The position numbers and the translations under genes are program-made. Positions 1-8,754 of a DNA stretch of 64,000 bases are shown in pieces. The DNA comes from JBBARC01 sp040400005 (GTDB taxonomy: Bacteria > Pseudomonadota > Alphaproteobacteria > Acetobacterales > Acetobacteraceae): NCBI GenBank assembly GCA_040400005.1, contig JBBARC010000010.1:6554-70553 (forward strand), written 5' to 3'. Each line of letters starts with the position of its first letter. Within the stretch, counting starts at the first letter, position 1. The notes under the pieces were generated by a model. It searched no databases. It saw nothing but the letters and a program-made list of their open reading frames with translations, and was not told the DNA's origin.

Positions 1-59
1 TGCCTTTGGCGGGCCTGCACCGCCATAACAGCGCGCTGGTAAACTGGGGGGACATAACC

Positions 60-1454
60 GTGGCAACGATCGCCATCCTGGCATCGCTTCTGTTTCTGAT
101 CGCGGTTGCCTATCGCGGTGCCAGCGTCATTTTGTTCGCCCCCGTAGCTGCCCTTGCCGCGGTGGCGCTGACCGACCCCAGCGCCATTCTGCCGGTGTTT
201 TCGGCGGTGTTCATGGCCAAGCTGGCGGATTTCGTTCAGCGCTATTTTCCGCTGTTCCTGCTCGGCGCCGTTTTTGGTAAAATGATTGAAATCGCAGGGT
301 TTTCCCGTGCCATCGCCGCCGCCCTCATTCGCACGCTGGGGCCGCACCGCGCCATGCTTGCCATCGTTCTGGTGTGCAACGTGCTCACCTACGGGGGCGT
401 GTCGCTGTTTGTTGTGGTGTTCGCCGCCTATCCCTTTGCCGCTGCCGCCTTTTGCGCGGCCGACATCCCCAAGCGGTTTATCCCTGCCACTATCGCGCTG
501 GGCGCGCTCACCTACACCATGGATTGCCTGCCCGGATCGCCGCAAATTCAAAACCTTATCCCCGCCCCGTTTTTCAACACTGATGCTTATGCGGCGGGCA
601 CGCTGGGGGTTGCCGGGGCCGGGTTTATTTTCACCGCCGGCAGCTTGTATCTCGCCTGGCGCATTCGGGCGGCCCAAAGTTTGGGCGAAGGCTACGGCAT
701 GGGCCACACGCAGGAACCCAGCATCCTGCCGGCAAATGTGCGCGATGTGCCGGCTGCCATCGCCGTGTTGCCGCTGCTGGTGGTGGGGGGCACCAATAAA
801 ATTTTTACCACCGCTTTGCCTCACTGGTACGGCCTAACCCACACACTGGCGTTGCCCGGTCTGGCCCAACCGGCCCTGCTGCATGTGGCGGAGCTAAAAG
901 CCGGCTGGGCGCTGTGCATGGCTTTGCTCTGCGGCATTGCATCAGTGGCAGCCCTAGCCCCGCGGGCCGTGGCGGCGGGGTTCGGCCCGGCGGCGCGCGT
1001 GGCGGTTGCCGGCGCCCTGCTGGCGGTGACCAACACCGCATCCGAATACGGTTTTGGCGCGGTAATGGCGGCCTTGCCAGGGTTTGTTGTGATTAAAGAT
1101 GCCCTGCGTGCCATCCCCAACCCGCTGCTGAACGAGGCGATCAGTGTCAGCACGCTGGCCGGCGTCACCGGTTCGGCTTCTGGCGGGCTGTCGATCGCGT
1201 TGGCGGCGCTGGCCGATCAGTTCAAGGCGGCAGGCATGGCCGCCGATATCCCGCCTGAAGTGCTGCATCGTATTGCCGCCATGGCCAGCGGCGGCATGGA
1301 TACCTTGCCCCATAACGGCGCCATCATCACCATTTTGGCGGTCACCGGGCTTACCCACCGCCAAGCCTATGCGGATATTTTCGCCATCACATTGATCAAA
1401 ACCATGGCGGTGCTTTTTGTTATCGGGGTTTATTACGCAACGGGCTTGGTTTAG
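60..1454 (+). CDS. GntP-family permease (organic acid:H+ symporter type)
   Basis: Predicted inner-membrane carrier of the GntP family, whose members import gluconate or related organic acids with protons. The 464-residue product is hydrophobic almost throughout, with roughly a dozen candidate membrane segments, the first starting a few residues after the start (ATIAILASLLFLIAV). Conserved loop-like stretches are TYTMDCLPGSPQIQN in the first half and GGMDTLPHNGAI near the C-terminus, a duplicated pattern usual in this superfamily. I chose GTG at 60 because a G-rich Shine-Dalgarno (46-52) lies 7 nt upstream; the frame stays open to 6. The substrate cannot be read from sequence. The gene is followed after 75 nt by an ABC exporter operon on the same strand, with no obvious functional link. 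Confidence 0.85.
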   Translation: MATIAILASLLFLIAVAYRGASVILFAPVAALAAVALTDPSAILPVFSAVFMAKLADFVQRYFPLFLLGAVFGKMIEIAGFSRAIAAALIRTLGPHRAMLAIVLVCNVLTYGGVSLFVVVFAAYPFAAAAFCAADIPKRFIPATIALGALTYTMDCLPGSPQIQNLIPAPFFNTDAYAAGTLGVAGAGFIFTAGSLYLAWRIRAAQSLGEGYGMGHTQEPSILPANVRDVPAAIAVLPLLVVGGTNKIFTTALPHWYGLTHTLALPGLAQPALLHVAELKAGWALCMALLCGIASVAALAPRAVAAGFGPAARVAVAGALLAVTNTASEYGFGAVMAALPGFVVIKDALRAIPNPLLNEAISVSTLAGVTGSASGGLSIALAALADQFKAAGMAADIPPEVLHRIAAMASGGMDTLPHNGAIITILAVTGLTHRQAYADIFAITLIKTMAVLFVIGVYYATGLV

Positions 1455-1529
1455 GCGTGTGGGTAATTTCCGGGGCTAGTGCCGCCATGATCACGCGCAC
1501 GACAAAGGGATAATGGCAGGGATGGCGGC

Positions 1530-2525
1530 ATGAAGCGGTTTTTGGGGATCGCCGCCGTGGCGCTTCTGATCATAGCCGGGGCGGCGTGGTTTCTGTCCCG
1601 CCCGGCGCCGGACATATACTGGCAAGGCTATGCCGAGGCTGATTTTCTGCGCATCGGCCCAACGCTTGCCGGCAAGCTCACCCATCTGGCGGTTGCCCGC
1701 GGCGATAGCATTGCCAACAATGGAGTGCTGTTTACCCAGGATGCCGTGCCCGATATGGCGGCACGCGATCAGGCCAGCGCCCAGCTACACCAGGCCGAGG
1801 CGGTGCTTGCCAATTTGCAAAACGGCGCCAAACCCACCGAAATTGCCGCCGCCACCGCCGATGTTGCCGATGCCGCTGCCAATGCCGCCCGCGCCGGCGC
1901 CGATCTCGCCCGCCGCCAAGCCCTGGTGCGCAGCGGCGCGGTCGCCCGTGCCGAGCTAGACCAAGCAGCGCAAGCGGCAAACTCAGCCGCCGCCCATCTG
2001 GCCGCCGCCAACGCGCGCCTAGCCCAGGCCCGCGCGCCCGCCGGCCGCACTCAGGAAATTACCGGCGCCACCATGGCGGTCGCCGCCGCCCAAGGCGGCC
2101 TCGATCAGGCCGAATGGCGGGTTACCCAACGCGACGTTCGCAGCCCCACCGCCGGCCGCATCACCGATGTGTTTGCCCGTGCCGGTGAAACCATCGGCGC
2201 CGGCAGCCCGGTTGTTGAGTTACTGCCGCCGGAAAATATTTTGGTGCGCTTCTTCGTGCCGGAAAACACCATCGGCATGTTGCACCGCGGTGATGCCGTG
2301 CGCATTGCCTGCGATGGCTGTGCCGGCCTCATCGGCGCCACCATCAGTTTTATCGCACCCAATGCCGAGTACACCCCGCCGGTGATTTACAGCAACGATA
2401 CCCGCGCCAAACTGGTGTTTTTGGTCGAAGCCCGGCCGGCGCCGGCGGATGCCACCAAACTGAACCCAGGCCAGCCAGTCACCGTGCAAGCAGGGCAGGT
2501 GGGGCGGCCGGTCGCGCCACCATGA
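1530..2525 (+). CDS. HlyD-type membrane fusion protein of an ABC-2 exporter
   Basis: Periplasmic adaptor expected to link the inner-membrane ABC exporter encoded next to it with an outer-membrane channel. It has one N-terminal membrane anchor (about residues 4-22), a first half-lipoyl segment, then a long alanine-rich alpha-helical hairpin (about residues 75-185) followed by the second lipoyl half containing VRSPTAGRITDVFARAGE, and a beta-barrel region. The 331-residue length is normal for YbhG/EmrA-like adaptors. The stop codon overlaps the ATG of the ATPase gene by 4 nt, so translation of the two is probably coupled. The three genes together resemble the YbhGFSR type of exporter, with one ATPase and one permease. 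No outer-membrane factor is encoded in the window. Confidence 0.88.
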   Translation: MKRFLGIAAVALLIIAGAAWFLSRPAPDIYWQGYAEADFLRIGPTLAGKLTHLAVARGDSIANNGVLFTQDAVPDMAARDQASAQLHQAEAVLANLQNGAKPTEIAAATADVADAAANAARAGADLARRQALVRSGAVARAELDQAAQAANSAAAHLAAANARLAQARAPAGRTQEITGATMAVAAAQGGLDQAEWRVTQRDVRSPTAGRITDVFARAGETIGAGSPVVELLPPENILVRFFVPENTIGMLHRGDAVRIACDGCAGLIGATISFIAPNAEYTPPVIYSNDTRAKLVFLVEARPAPADATKLNPGQPVTVQAGQVGRPVAPP

Positions 2526-3451
2526 CCGCGGCGGCCCCCGACTTTGCGATCGACGTGCACGATCTATCCAAACGTTTTGGCAAGCGCGAGGTGGTCAGTG
2601 GCCTGACCTTACAGGTGCCGGCCGGAGAAATTTGCGGCTTTTTGGGCGGCAATGGCAGCGGCAAAACCACCACCATTCGCATGTTGTGCGGCTTGCTCAC
2701 CCCTGATGGTGGATCGGGCACCTGCCTCGGCGCCGATATCATGGCCGGATCATCGGCGTTGCGCCGCCACATTGGTTACATGACGCAACGGTTTAGCTTT
2801 TATGGCGAACTCACGGTTGCCGAAAATCTGCTTTTCATCGCCCGCGTCTATGAACTACCAAAACCCGCCGAAATCGTCGCCGCCATGTTGCAACGCATGG
2901 GGCTGGCCGATCGCGCCGATCAATTAACCGGCGAATTATCCGGCGGCTGGAAACAACGCATGGCGCTGGCCGCCGCCATATTGCACCAGCCGCGTTTGCT
3001 GCTGCTTGATGAACCCACCGCCGGCGTAGATGCCAAAGCGCGCCGCGAATTTTGGGATATCATCGTCGATATGGCCGCCGATGGCATGACCGTGCTGATC
3101 TCCACCCATTACATGGACGAAGCCGAGCGTTGCCAGCGCCTGGTTTACCTCGCCAATGGCCGCATCATCGTCACCGGCACCGCAAACGATGTGATCGCCG
3201 CGTCCCACCTTACCGCCTATGATGGCGCCGGCACCGGGTTAGACGATGGCTTACGCCGTTTACGCGCTGATAAACGCGTCGCCTCCGCCACCTTATTCGG
3301 CGCCGCCCTGCATATAGCGGGGCAAGATAGTGCAGGCCTCGCCGCCAGCGTTGCCGACCTCGCCGATTTGGATATCAGTTGGCAGAGGATCGCGCCGCGC
3401 TTAGATGATGCGTTTATTCACCTGCTATCCGGCGGCACGGCGCAACCATGA
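2522..3451 (+). CDS. ABC transporter ATP-binding protein
   Basis: Cytoplasmic ATPase powering the adjacent ABC-2 permease. Visible motifs in order: Walker A GGNGSGKTT near residue 42, Q-loop TQRFSFYGELT, signature LSGGWKQRMALA, Walker B LLLLDEPTAGVD and the switch histidine ISTHYMDEAERC. The glutamine that usually follows the signature is preceded by WK (GGWKQR), a variant common in drug and NodI-like ABC-2 ATPases. The C-terminal 80 residues form a small accessory domain. The protein is a single ABC domain of 309 residues, unlike the double ATPase YbhF of enterics. It overlaps the adaptor gene upstream and the permease gene downstream by 4 nt each, which indicates one operon. Confidence 0.92.
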   Translation: MTAAAPDFAIDVHDLSKRFGKREVVSGLTLQVPAGEICGFLGGNGSGKTTTIRMLCGLLTPDGGSGTCLGADIMAGSSALRRHIGYMTQRFSFYGELTVAENLLFIARVYELPKPAEIVAAMLQRMGLADRADQLTGELSGGWKQRMALAAAILHQPRLLLLDEPTAGVDAKARREFWDIIVDMAADGMTVLISTHYMDEAERCQRLVYLANGRIIVTGTANDVIAASHLTAYDGAGTGLDDGLRRLRADKRVASATLFGAALHIAGQDSAGLAASVADLADLDISWQRIAPRLDDAFIHLLSGGTAQP

Positions 3452-4587
3452 GCACAGCGGAGCGGCCCAAACTTTCCTGGCGCCGGGCGTTTGCCTTGCT
3501 CGCCAAAGAAACCATCCAAATGCGCCGCGATCCGGCAACTTTGGCCATGGCCGTTGCCATGCCGTTAATCCAAATTTTTCTGTTCGGATCTGCCATCAAT
3601 ACCAACCCGCGGCATCTACCCACGGCCCTGCTGATTGCCGATCAAGGCCGCGAAACCCGCGACATCACCGCAGCGCTGACCAACACCGGCTATTTTGATT
3701 TGGCACGCTACAGCACCGAAGCCGCCGCCGATGCCGCCCTGGCACGCGGCGATGTGTTATTTGTGCTCAACATCCCGGCCGATTTTTCGCGAAAACTCAT
3801 GCGCGGTGAACACCCGGAATTATTAATGGATACCGATGCCACCGACCAGGTAGCGATCGCTGCCGCCAGTGCGGTGCTGCCCACCATCGCCGCCCGCGCG
3901 GTTACCCGCGATCTGCCCGTGCCGCTACAACCCCAGGGCGGCCCGGCCTATAGTTTTGTGGTCCACGCGCGCTACAACCCCGAACAAATCACCGCCTACA
4001 GCATTGTGCCGGGGTTGATCGGCGTCGTGCTCAGTTTCTCAACGTTGCTGCTCACCACACTCGCTATCACCCGCGAGCGCGAAACCGGCACCATGGAAAC
4101 CTTGCTGGCACTCCCATTGCTGCCGCTGGAAGTGATGTTTGGCAAAATCGTGCCCTATATTGGCCTGGGCTATGTGCAATTACTGCTTATTCTGGGCGTT
4201 GCGCGCTTTGGTTTTGGTGTGCCGGTGCAGGGATCTTTGCCTTTGCTGCTGGCCGCCATTGGGCTGTTCATTGCCTGCAATTTATCGCTCGGCTTCACCT
4301 TTTCCACCATGGCGCGCACCCAGATGCAGGCCCAGCAACTGGCTATGTTTATTTTGCTGCCGTCCATGCTGCTGTCGGGTTTCGCCTTCCCCTTCGCCGG
4401 TATGCCGGCCTGGGCGCAATATATTGGCGAAGCCCTGCCCATGACCCACATCACCCGCATCTGCCGCGGCATCTTGCTCAAAGGCCTTGGCCCTGCCGAT
4501 ATCTTGCCTGAGGTCTGGCCGCTCGCCCTGTTTGCGGTTATTTCCGGCATTTTCGCGTTACGGTTTTACCGCACCACACTGGATTGA
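3448..4587 (+). CDS. ABC-2 type transporter permease
   Basis: Inner-membrane permease of an ABC-2 exporter, 379 residues. An N-terminal membrane segment (about residues 25-50) is followed by a large periplasmic domain of about 130 residues and then five closely spaced hydrophobic segments in the C-terminal half. The typical ABC-2 pattern TRERETGTMETLLALPL lies on the cytoplasmic loop and the FAFPFAGMPAWAQ turn lies near the end. The layout matches YbhS/YbhR/YhhJ proteins. It is the last gene of the adaptor-ATPase-permease operon. The substrate is unknown; related systems export drugs, fatty-acid derivatives or hydrophobic compounds. Confidence 0.9.
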   Translation: MSTAERPKLSWRRAFALLAKETIQMRRDPATLAMAVAMPLIQIFLFGSAINTNPRHLPTALLIADQGRETRDITAALTNTGYFDLARYSTEAAADAALARGDVLFVLNIPADFSRKLMRGEHPELLMDTDATDQVAIAAASAVLPTIAARAVTRDLPVPLQPQGGPAYSFVVHARYNPEQITAYSIVPGLIGVVLSFSTLLLTTLAITRERETGTMETLLALPLLPLEVMFGKIVPYIGLGYVQLLLILGVARFGFGVPVQGSLPLLLAAIGLFIACNLSLGFTFSTMARTQMQAQQLAMFILLPSMLLSGFAFPFAGMPAWAQYIGEALPMTHITRICRGILLKGLGPADILPEVWPLALFAVISGIFALRFYRTTLD

Positions 4588-4612
4588 CACGATCCAGCCA
4601 GTGTCAACACTG
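4584..4612. repeat. Inverted repeat at the end of the ABC exporter operon
   Basis: TTGACAC (4584-4590) and GTGTCAA (4601-4607) are perfect inverted copies separated by 10 nt, beginning at the permease stop codon. A nested palindrome CAGTGTCAACACTG (4599-4612) could form an alternative stem. No T-run follows, so a role in transcript 3'-end stability is as likely as termination. Confidence 0.4.
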
Positions 4613-4726
4613 TCAGGCGAAATCGCGCGCCAGTTGTGCCCGCACATCTACGGGCAATACCGTCATGTGGCGGTAATGGGTGTGGTCCAACCTTAACACA
4701 ATCGCAGCACTAGGTGCCGCTTTAAT

Positions 4727-4773
4727 CAAAGTCTTTTTTGGCCTCTTTTTTCAAAAAAGAAAAACCTTCTTTA
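4727..4773 (-). repeat. Dispersed palindromic element A, copy 1
   Basis: Lies between the converging 3' ends of the ABC permease and the aminotransferase. The core TCTTTTTTCAAAAAAGA is a near-perfect AT-rich palindrome, flanked on the left by AAAGTCTTTTTTGGC. Read in the direction of the aminotransferase it has the order hairpin, then the conserved tail ending in GACTTT, as in most other copies in the window. A terminator role is inferred. Confidence 0.75.
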
Positions 4774-5976
4774 TCCTGTCATGCTCTTACAAAACACCCT
4801 AATCCGCGCACACGCGGCGACCAAATTCTCTGTGCTTGTGGCGTACGAAATGCGAAAATGACCGGGAAACAGGAAGGCGGTGCCGTGCACGGTGGCAATG
4901 CCTTGTTCTTCCAGCAGGGCCACGACAAAATCTTCATCGTTGGTGATTTTACGCCCGCCGGCGGTGGTTTTGCCGATGATGCCCTGCATGGAGGGAAACA
5001 CGTAAAACGCGCCTTCCGGTTTATGGCAGGTCAGCCCAGGGATGGCGTCCAGTGCTGCCACCACCAGGTCGCGGCGTTCGCGATAAACCGCGGCCATAGC
5101 CGGGATGCTATCTTGCGGGCCGGATAGTGCCTCCAGGGCTGCGGCCTGGCTGATTGATGATGGGTTAGATGTTGATTGGCTTTGCAGTTTGTCCATCGCT
5201 TTAATCAGCGCCAGCGGGGCGCCGGCGTAGCCAATGCGCCAGCCGGTCATGGCATAGGCTTTGCTGCAGCCATTCATGGTGACCGTGCGCGCTTTCAGGC
5301 GCGGTTCAACGGCGGCGATCGTTGCGGCGATAAACCCATCATAGACCAGTTTATCGTAGATATCGTCGGTAAATATCCAGACGTCAGGATGGCGCAGCAG
5401 CACATCGCAAATCGGCCGCAGATCTTCGGCGGAATAGGCGGCACCGGTGGGGTTGCACGGCGAATTGAGAAAAAACCATTTGGTGCGCCGGGTAATGGCG
5501 GCTTCCAGGTCTTCGGCGCGCAGTTTAAAGCCGTTATTGGGCGAACACGCCACCACCACCGGCACACCATCGGCCAGCGCTACAATATCGGGGTAGCTCA
5601 CCCAGGCCGGCGCTGGGATAATTACCTCGTCGCCGGCGTTAAGCGTTGCCACCATGGCGTTATAAATCACCTGCTTGCCGCCGGTGCTGATGATGATTTC
5701 ATCAGCGCTGTACTCAAGCCCGCTATCGGCTTTGAAGCGGGCGGCTACGGCTGCGCGCAGGGCAGGGGTGCCGGCGACATCGGTATATTTGGTCTCGCCG
5801 GCGCCAATGGCGCGAATGGCGGCCTGTTTCACGTTGTCGGGCGTATCGAAATCGGGTTCGCCGGCCGACAGGCTGATAATATCGCGCCCGGCGGCCTTAA
5901 GCTGCCGCGCCTTGGTGGAAATGGCGATGGTTTGGCTCGGGCTGATTTTGGTCAGGCGGTCGGCGATAAAGGGCAT
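4771..5976 (-). CDS. aatA: Aspartate aminotransferase (class I/II PLP enzyme)
   Basis: PLP-dependent transaminase expected to interconvert aspartate/2-oxoglutarate with oxaloacetate/glutamate in the cytoplasm. The 401-residue length and motifs fit the Rhizobium/Thermus AatA (AspAT subgroup I-gamma) type: SAGEPDFDTP (residues 37-46), the helix YTDVAGTPALR, the NSPCNPTGAAY segment (171-181) with the PLP-contacting Asn, the TDDIYDKL stretch, and the PLP lysine in GCSKAYAMTGWR (Lys239). Alphaproteobacterial members can also act on prephenate, so a role in aromatic amino-acid synthesis is possible. It is transcribed divergently from the flagellar flgF cluster. The last few residues overlap the palindromic element beyond the gene. 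Confidence 0.93.
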   Translation of the reverse strand: MPFIADRLTKISPSQTIAISTKARQLKAAGRDIISLSAGEPDFDTPDNVKQAAIRAIGAGETKYTDVAGTPALRAAVAARFKADSGLEYSADEIIISTGGKQVIYNAMVATLNAGDEVIIPAPAWVSYPDIVALADGVPVVVACSPNNGFKLRAEDLEAAITRRTKWFFLNSPCNPTGAAYSAEDLRPICDVLLRHPDVWIFTDDIYDKLVYDGFIAATIAAVEPRLKARTVTMNGCSKAYAMTGWRIGYAGAPLALIKAMDKLQSQSTSNPSSISQAAALEALSGPQDSIPAMAAVYRERRDLVVAALDAIPGLTCHKPEGAFYVFPSMQGIIGKTTAGGRKITNDEDFVVALLEEQGIATVHGTAFLFPGHFRISYATSTENLVAACARIRVFCKSMTG

Positions 5977-6058
5977 GGGGGCAATCCGCGTGGGTGTTGG
6001 GGGCCGGTTTTGACCGGCGGGACCCTACCCCTGGTTAGGGTGTGCCGCAACGCTGCCG

Positions 6059-6077
6059 CCCGGCAGGTTTTGCCGGG
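6059..6077. promoter_or_regulatory. Hairpin in the flgF upstream region
   Basis: CCCGGCA (6059-6065) and TGCCGGG (6071-6077) form a perfect 7-bp stem with a 5-nt loop, about 90 nt upstream of the flgF start. A second short stem, CCGGT-TTTG-ACCGG (6004-6017), lies closer to the aminotransferase start. Either could be a leader structure or regulator site of this divergent region; neither matches a named riboswitch. Confidence 0.35.
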
Positions 6078-6168
6078 CAGATACAACCCAGGGGCAGGGC
6101 TTGGCAGCGCATAATTGGCGGTTTTCGGGGCATTTTTGTGCGGCACGCTGCTTGCGATGCAGCCTGCC

Positions 6169-6933
6169 ATGGATAACACCACCAACATCGCCCTGTCGCG
6201 CTTGGCCGCGGAAAGCCGCGCGGTTGATATCACCGCGAACAATATCGCCAACGCCTCCACCCCAGGCTACCAGGCCGAGCGCCTGGTGTTTGCCGATTGG
6301 CTGGTTGCCCAGCGCGGCACCGATGCGCCGCGCGGCGGACAAAACCTGATCTTCACCCAAGATCGCGCCACCTACCGCGACCAATCCCAGGGTAGTTTTA
6401 GCCACACCGGCAACCCGCTTGATCTCGCCATTGGCGGGCCTGGGTATTTCACCGTGCAAACCGCTAATGGCGTGCGGCTGACCCGCGCCGGCCGCTTTGC
6501 CCCCGATGCCACTGGTGCCATCACCGATAGCGCCGGCAATGCGTTACTGGGCAGCACCGGGCAGCCACTGAAACTTGGCGGCACTGATCGTGATATTACG
6601 GTTGCCGCCGATGGCACCATCAGCGCCAAAACGGCCTCTGGCCAAAATACTCAGATCGGCAAAATCGCCATCGTATTGCCGGCTGATCCGTTTGCGCTAA
6701 CCGCCGAAGGCAATCGCCTGTTTCGTGCCGATGGGCCAACCGCACCGGTTGGCGCACCCAAACTTAGCCAGGGCGCGATCGAAGATAGTAACGTGCAACC
6801 GGTTAGCGAAATCACCCGGTTGATTGCGCAGGAACGGGATTTTCAGATGGTGACCAAATTTGTCGAAGCCGAGGGTGAACGCAAACAGGCCGCGATCGCC
6901 AAATTGGCCGATATCGGCGCCGCCGGCGGATGA
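6169..6933 (+). CDS. flgF: Flagellar basal-body rod protein FlgF
   Basis: Proximal rod subunit, exported by the flagellar type III apparatus. The N-terminus MDNTTNIALSRLAAESRA is followed by ANNIANASTPGYQAE, the heptad-repeat rod signature (about residues 20-35). The middle contains GNPLDLAIGGPGYF, shared by FlgE/F/G. The C-terminus has EDSNVQPVSEITRLIAQERDF, the second conserved helix. I placed the start at ATG 6169 because the alignable FlgF N-terminus begins there; ATG 6157 and TTG 6115 are in frame but no good ribosome-binding site supports any of them. It is the first gene of flgF-flgG-flgA-flgH. The length of 254 residues is normal. Confidence 0.92.
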   Translation: MDNTTNIALSRLAAESRAVDITANNIANASTPGYQAERLVFADWLVAQRGTDAPRGGQNLIFTQDRATYRDQSQGSFSHTGNPLDLAIGGPGYFTVQTANGVRLTRAGRFAPDATGAITDSAGNALLGSTGQPLKLGGTDRDITVAADGTISAKTASGQNTQIGKIAIVLPADPFALTAEGNRLFRADGPTAPVGAPKLSQGAIEDSNVQPVSEITRLIAQERDFQMVTKFVEAEGERKQAAIAKLADIGAAGG

Positions 6934-6991
6934 CGGCAGCCTTAGAGGTTACCGGCGGAACTTTTTTTTGTGGCAGCTTTAGGAGCATCCC

Positions 6992-7777
6992 ATGCGCGCC
7001 CTAGATATCGCCGGTACTGGCATGCAGGCCCAGCAAACTAATGTTGAAGTAATATCGAACAATATTGCCAACATGAGCACCACGGGCTTTAAGCGCAGGC
7101 GCGCCGAATTTCAGGATCTGATCTACCAGAATTTGCGCAGGGTAGGGTCTAATTCGTCTGATAACGGCAACATAGTCCCCTCGGGCGCGCAAATCGGTTT
7201 GGGCGTTCGCACCGCTGCCATTTACCGTATTACCGAGCAGGGCAATTTACAGCAAACCGGAAATAGTTTGGATCTCGCTATACAGGGGCAGGGCTATTTT
7301 CAGGTGACTATGCCATCGGGCGATGCGGCTTACACGCGTGATGGCACTTTGGCGCTTTCCCCTGATGGCACTATCGTTACCGCCGATGGCTACCCGGTGG
7401 CGCCGGGTATTACCGTGCCATCCAACGCCACCGGCATTAGCATTAACGCCTCCGGCCAGGTGCAGGCCACCATCCAGGGGCAAACGGCGCCATCCACGCT
7501 TGGGCAGTTGCAGATTGCAGTGTTTCCCAACGAAGCCGGATTAGATGCACAAGGCGGCAATTTGTTTTTGCAGAGTGCGGCATCGGGTAACCCGGTCACC
7601 GGGGTGCCGGCGGCCAGTGGCTTTGGCAGTGTGATGCAGGGGTTTGTGGAAACCTCTAACGTGAACGTAGTGACCGAAATTACCAGTTTAATCACTGCCC
7701 AGCGTGCTTACGAAATGAACAGCAAGGTGATCACGGCATCCAACGACATGATGCAAACACTTAGCAATTTACGGTGA
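6992..7777 (+). CDS. flgG: Flagellar distal rod protein FlgG
   Basis: Distal rod subunit joining the flagellar rod to the hook. The 261-residue length is exactly typical. The N-terminus MRALDIAGTGMQAQQTNVE is followed by ISNNIANMSTTGFKRRRAEF and the FlgG-specific region QNLRRVGSNSSDNGNIVPSG (about residues 45-65). GNSLDLAIQGQGYFQV and the C-terminal ETSNVNVVTEITSLITAQRA are the shared rod and hook motifs. An AGGAGC ribosome-binding site lies just upstream of ATG 6992. The flgA GTG overlaps its stop by 4 nt, so flgG and flgA are coupled. Confidence 0.96.
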   Translation: MRALDIAGTGMQAQQTNVEVISNNIANMSTTGFKRRRAEFQDLIYQNLRRVGSNSSDNGNIVPSGAQIGLGVRTAAIYRITEQGNLQQTGNSLDLAIQGQGYFQVTMPSGDAAYTRDGTLALSPDGTIVTADGYPVAPGITVPSNATGISINASGQVQATIQGQTAPSTLGQLQIAVFPNEAGLDAQGGNLFLQSAASGNPVTGVPAASGFGSVMQGFVETSNVNVVTEITSLITAQRAYEMNSKVITASNDMMQTLSNLR

Positions 7778-8754
7778 AGCTGATGAAAATTTTATCACTT
7801 GGTGTGTTGCTGGCCTTGGCGATAGCGGTGCCGCGGGCGCAGGCGGCATCGGCGAAAGCCTATTCGCAGATCACCGGCCCGCAGGTGAAGCTATCGGATT
7901 TATTTGATGGCATAAGCCACTCTGCCGATCGTATACTGGGGGCAGCGCCCGCACCGGGGCAGCGGTTGGTGGTGCCTGCGGCCCAATTGGCGGCGATTGC
8001 GCGGGATTTTGGTGTGGTCTTGGTGCCGGGGGCAGGTGGCGACCAGGTGGTGCTGGTACGCGATGGCGTGGCGGTTTTGCGCCGCGATGTCACTGCGGTT
8101 TTGCGCGCGGCCCTCATGGGCAGCGGTGTGGCGCCCGATAGTGAAATTGTGTTGACCGATTTCACCCCCCCCATTGTGCCTCGCGATGGCCAGGCGCAGA
8201 TGGAAATTGGCGACGTGCAATACGATGCGCAATCGGGCCGCTTTGTCGCCATGCTGATGGTGAGCGATACCACCATGGCGCCGGCACACCAACGGCTTGC
8301 GGGGGTGGCCCAGGCCATGGCCGATGTTGTTGTGCTTACCCGCCATCTAGCCGCAGGTGCTGTGTTGCGTGAAGGGGATGTGCGGGCAAGCCGGGTGCGC
8401 CTGGCGACGTTGTATGGGCGCGAATCGGTGGCATTGGCGGCGGCCTTGGGGGCGGCATTACGGCGCGATACCCAACCCGATACGCCGTTAACCCTAGGCG
8501 ACATCGGCCGCCCGTTGCTGGTGGTGCGCGGCGCAAATGTTCGCATGCGCCTAGAAACAGGTGGCATCACCCTCACCGCCCTTGGGGTGGCGTTGGAAGC
8601 CGGTGGTGCCGGCGATGTGGTGCGGGTGATGAACCCTACATCGCACGCCATCGTGCAGGCGGCGGTGCAAGCCGATGGCGCGCTACTGGTTACCCCCACC
8701 AATGAAGCGGCTGGCCCACCAAGCGGTATCGTTCATGTAGCGCTGGCACCATGA
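7774..8754 (+). CDS. flgA: Flagellar P-ring assembly chaperone FlgA
   Basis: Periplasmic chaperone needed for assembly of the FlgI P-ring. A signal peptide is clear (LMKILSLGVLLALAIAV, cleavage near RAQA-AS). The C-terminal SAF-like domain contains VVVLTRHLAAGAVLREGDVR and the typical IGRPLLVVRGANVRMRL...GITLTALGVALE pattern with GDVVRVMNPTS. At 326 residues it is longer than enteric FlgA (about 220), as in other alphaproteobacteria with an extra N-terminal domain. The GTG at 7774 overlaps the flgG stop; ATG 7783 is an alternative start. The downstream flgH ATG overlaps its stop by 4 nt. Confidence 0.9.
   Translation: MKLMKILSLGVLLALAIAVPRAQAASAKAYSQITGPQVKLSDLFDGISHSADRILGAAPAPGQRLVVPAAQLAAIARDFGVVLVPGAGGDQVVLVRDGVAVLRRDVTAVLRAALMGSGVAPDSEIVLTDFTPPIVPRDGQAQMEIGDVQYDAQSGRFVAMLMVSDTTMAPAHQRLAGVAQAMADVVVLTRHLAAGAVLREGDVRASRVRLATLYGRESVALAAALGAALRRDTQPDTPLTLGDIGRPLLVVRGANVRMRLETGGITLTALGVALEAGGAGDVVRVMNPTSHAIVQAAVQADGALLVTPTNEAAGPPSGIVHVALAP

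Noticed and set aside
5176..6114. A 312-codon open frame on the plus strand opposite the aminotransferase.
   Set aside because: It is fully antisense to a strongly supported gene; the composition (Gly/His/Arg-rich) is that of a mirror frame in high-GC DNA.
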